Of a stretch of DNA of 64,000 nucleotides, positions 63,373-64,000 are shown piece after piece. The position numbers and the translations under genes were made by a program. Positions within the stretch are counted from its first letter, which is position 1; each line of letters begins with the position of its first letter. Under the pieces are notes generated by a model. That model searched no databases. It had not been told where the DNA came from and saw nothing but the letters and a program-made list of their open reading frames with translations. Origin of the DNA: Neoalteromonas flava (GTDB lineage: Bacteria; Pseudomonadota; Gammaproteobacteria; Enterobacterales; Alteromonadaceae); assembly GCF_002807685.1 (NCBI RefSeq), contig NZ_PEAX01000003.1:838614-902613 (forward strand), written 5' to 3'.

Positions 63373-63585
63373 ATGACAAATTCTCGGATTAAAACGCGAA
63401 GTGTATTTCTTTCCGATTTGCATCTTGGTAGTCGAGACTGCAAAGCTGAACTGCTACTCCAATTTCTTAACATTCTTGAATGTGAAACTTTGTATTTAGT
63501 CGGTGACATCTTAGATATGTGGCAAATGAGTAAACAGTTTCGCAAGCAGCAAGCATCGCGGCAAGGGCTGTTTTCATCGATTTAA
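63373..63585 (+). pseudogene. Truncated LpxH-like metallophosphoesterase (N-terminal fragment)
   Basis: From ATG 63373 (GGGA five bases upstream) the frame encodes 70 aa. The opening SVFLSDLHLGSRDCKAELLLQFL and the LYLVGDILDMWQMSKQFR block match the UDP-2,3-diacylglucosamine diphosphatase/LpxH-like phosphoesterases (COG2908). They supply the DxH and GD metal motifs. After KQFR the sequence leaves the family (KQQASRQGLFSSI) and stops. The GNHD, GH and GHTH metal motifs and about 180-200 residues are missing. The fragment is not expected to be active. The window ends 415 bases later, so whether the remainder lies beyond an insertion or is deleted cannot be seen. Confidence 0.82.
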
Positions 63586-64000
63586 TCCCCATGTTTCATG
63601 CAACAAGTGAGTGAGTAACTGATTGTATTAGCTTTTTTTAAGTTGCACTTTTTCCAATATTTCACTGCTTTTTCCTCTAAACAATGCCGCACTTTATTTT
63701 CTAAAATTAACACCTATCGAAGATTCCGATTCAAACAGTGTGCGCCGTTGTGAGATGCAATGAATTAAATTAATTGAGCAGCGTTTATCTGACAAGTAGG
63801 TATGGCATCGTGAATGTTCACTAGAAGCGATATCCAGACCGTTACTGTAGCGCAAGCGGCAGTCTTCTGAAGACAAGTTGCAGTCGTTGTGACTTATTGG
63901 TGTTAAAAAGCAAGATCACAGAAAGCAGACATTCAAGGCTCGTATCGTCCCTCCCAAAAGGAGACAGTCACTTTTTATAGAAAACTAATACATTTTGGCC
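63586..64000. other. Unexplained 415-bp tail after the truncated gene
   Basis: No frame here resembles a known protein; the longest on the minus strand is about 60 aa and unrecognised. I see no terminal inverted repeats, tRNA or attachment-site-like sequence. It may be an insertion, a degraded remnant or foreign DNA that replaced the rest of the phosphoesterase gene. Confidence 0.5.

Noticed and set aside
63586..64000. Insertion sequence or genomic island end
   Set aside because: No transposase piece, terminal inverted repeat, target duplication or tRNA end was found in the visible 415 bases, so an element cannot be claimed.

Overview
The window is about 64 kb of ordinary, densely packed bacterial chromosome from a Gram-negative gammaproteobacterium. 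Several family combinations point to the Alteromonadales/Shewanella-Vibrio side of the class: yejK-yejL-yejM, cmoM, folM, a full-length CysB, LolD-LolE, a VC2046/SO_2500-like protein and a LiuR-like operator before a valine-catabolism operon. The placement is inferred from gene content only. I saw no rRNA, tRNA, CRISPR array, transposase, integrase or phage gene.

Layout. 1-4.8 kb (mostly minus strand): a YedK/HMCES-type abasic-site protein overlapping a UbiA-type prenyltransferase, then rmuC and a class I fumarase. 4.8-8.3 kb (plus): pabB-nudL and sdaA. 8.4-13.6 kb: cysB, a cytoplasmic mini histidine kinase with an unknown membrane-anchored protein, and a LysR regulator divergent from scoAB with two dyads between them. 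13.7-18.1 kb: a DEAD-box helicase, an AraC/GyrI-like regulator, a small EF-hand protein, trhO and a VC2046-like protein. 18.2-25 kb: a response regulator with a TPR-like tail, a small lipoprotein, an EamA transporter, a DUF6279 lipoprotein, a TTG-started pfkA and a LytTR/LytS-type two-component pair. 25.2-33.7 kb: Mpo1-like, PilZ/YcgR-like, M61 peptidase, M23 peptidase, a two-half PTPS-like protein, yejK, yejL, yejM and gmhB.

33.7-38.4 kb is a minus-strand valine-degradation operon (mmsA, acyl-CoA dehydrogenase, 3-hydroxyisobutyryl-CoA hydrolase, mmsB). A perfect 8+2+8 palindrome lies just upstream, and no separate crotonase is present. 38.7-46.5 kb: a second response-regulator/TPR paralog, a second beta-hydroxyacid dehydrogenase, glutathione peroxidase, a D-lactate dehydrogenase family member, then a translationally coupled run (ybgI, cmoM, cyclophilin, folM) and a histone-H1-like Lys/Ala/Pro-rich protein. 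46.6-52 kb: thioesterase, yaiL, topA and an isolated astB. 52-56.6 kb: an Ig-like-domain lipoprotein, a DAACS symporter and a SIMPL protein. 56.6-63.2 kb: a broken VOC gene, an S66 peptidase, small envelope proteins, a serine hydrolase, an intact VOC protein, lolE and lolD.

The right edge (63.37-64 kb) is the most irregular part. A UDP-2,3-diacylglucosamine-diphosphatase-like metallophosphoesterase is cut off after about 55 family-like residues and followed by about 415 bp with no recognisable gene. lolC is also missing from its usual place before lolD. I did not find a clear novel multi-gene system. The best leads are the two orphan response-regulator/TPR paralogs, the mini-kinase pair, the degenerate YejM, the incomplete valine operon and the decayed loci at 56.7 and 63.5 kb.
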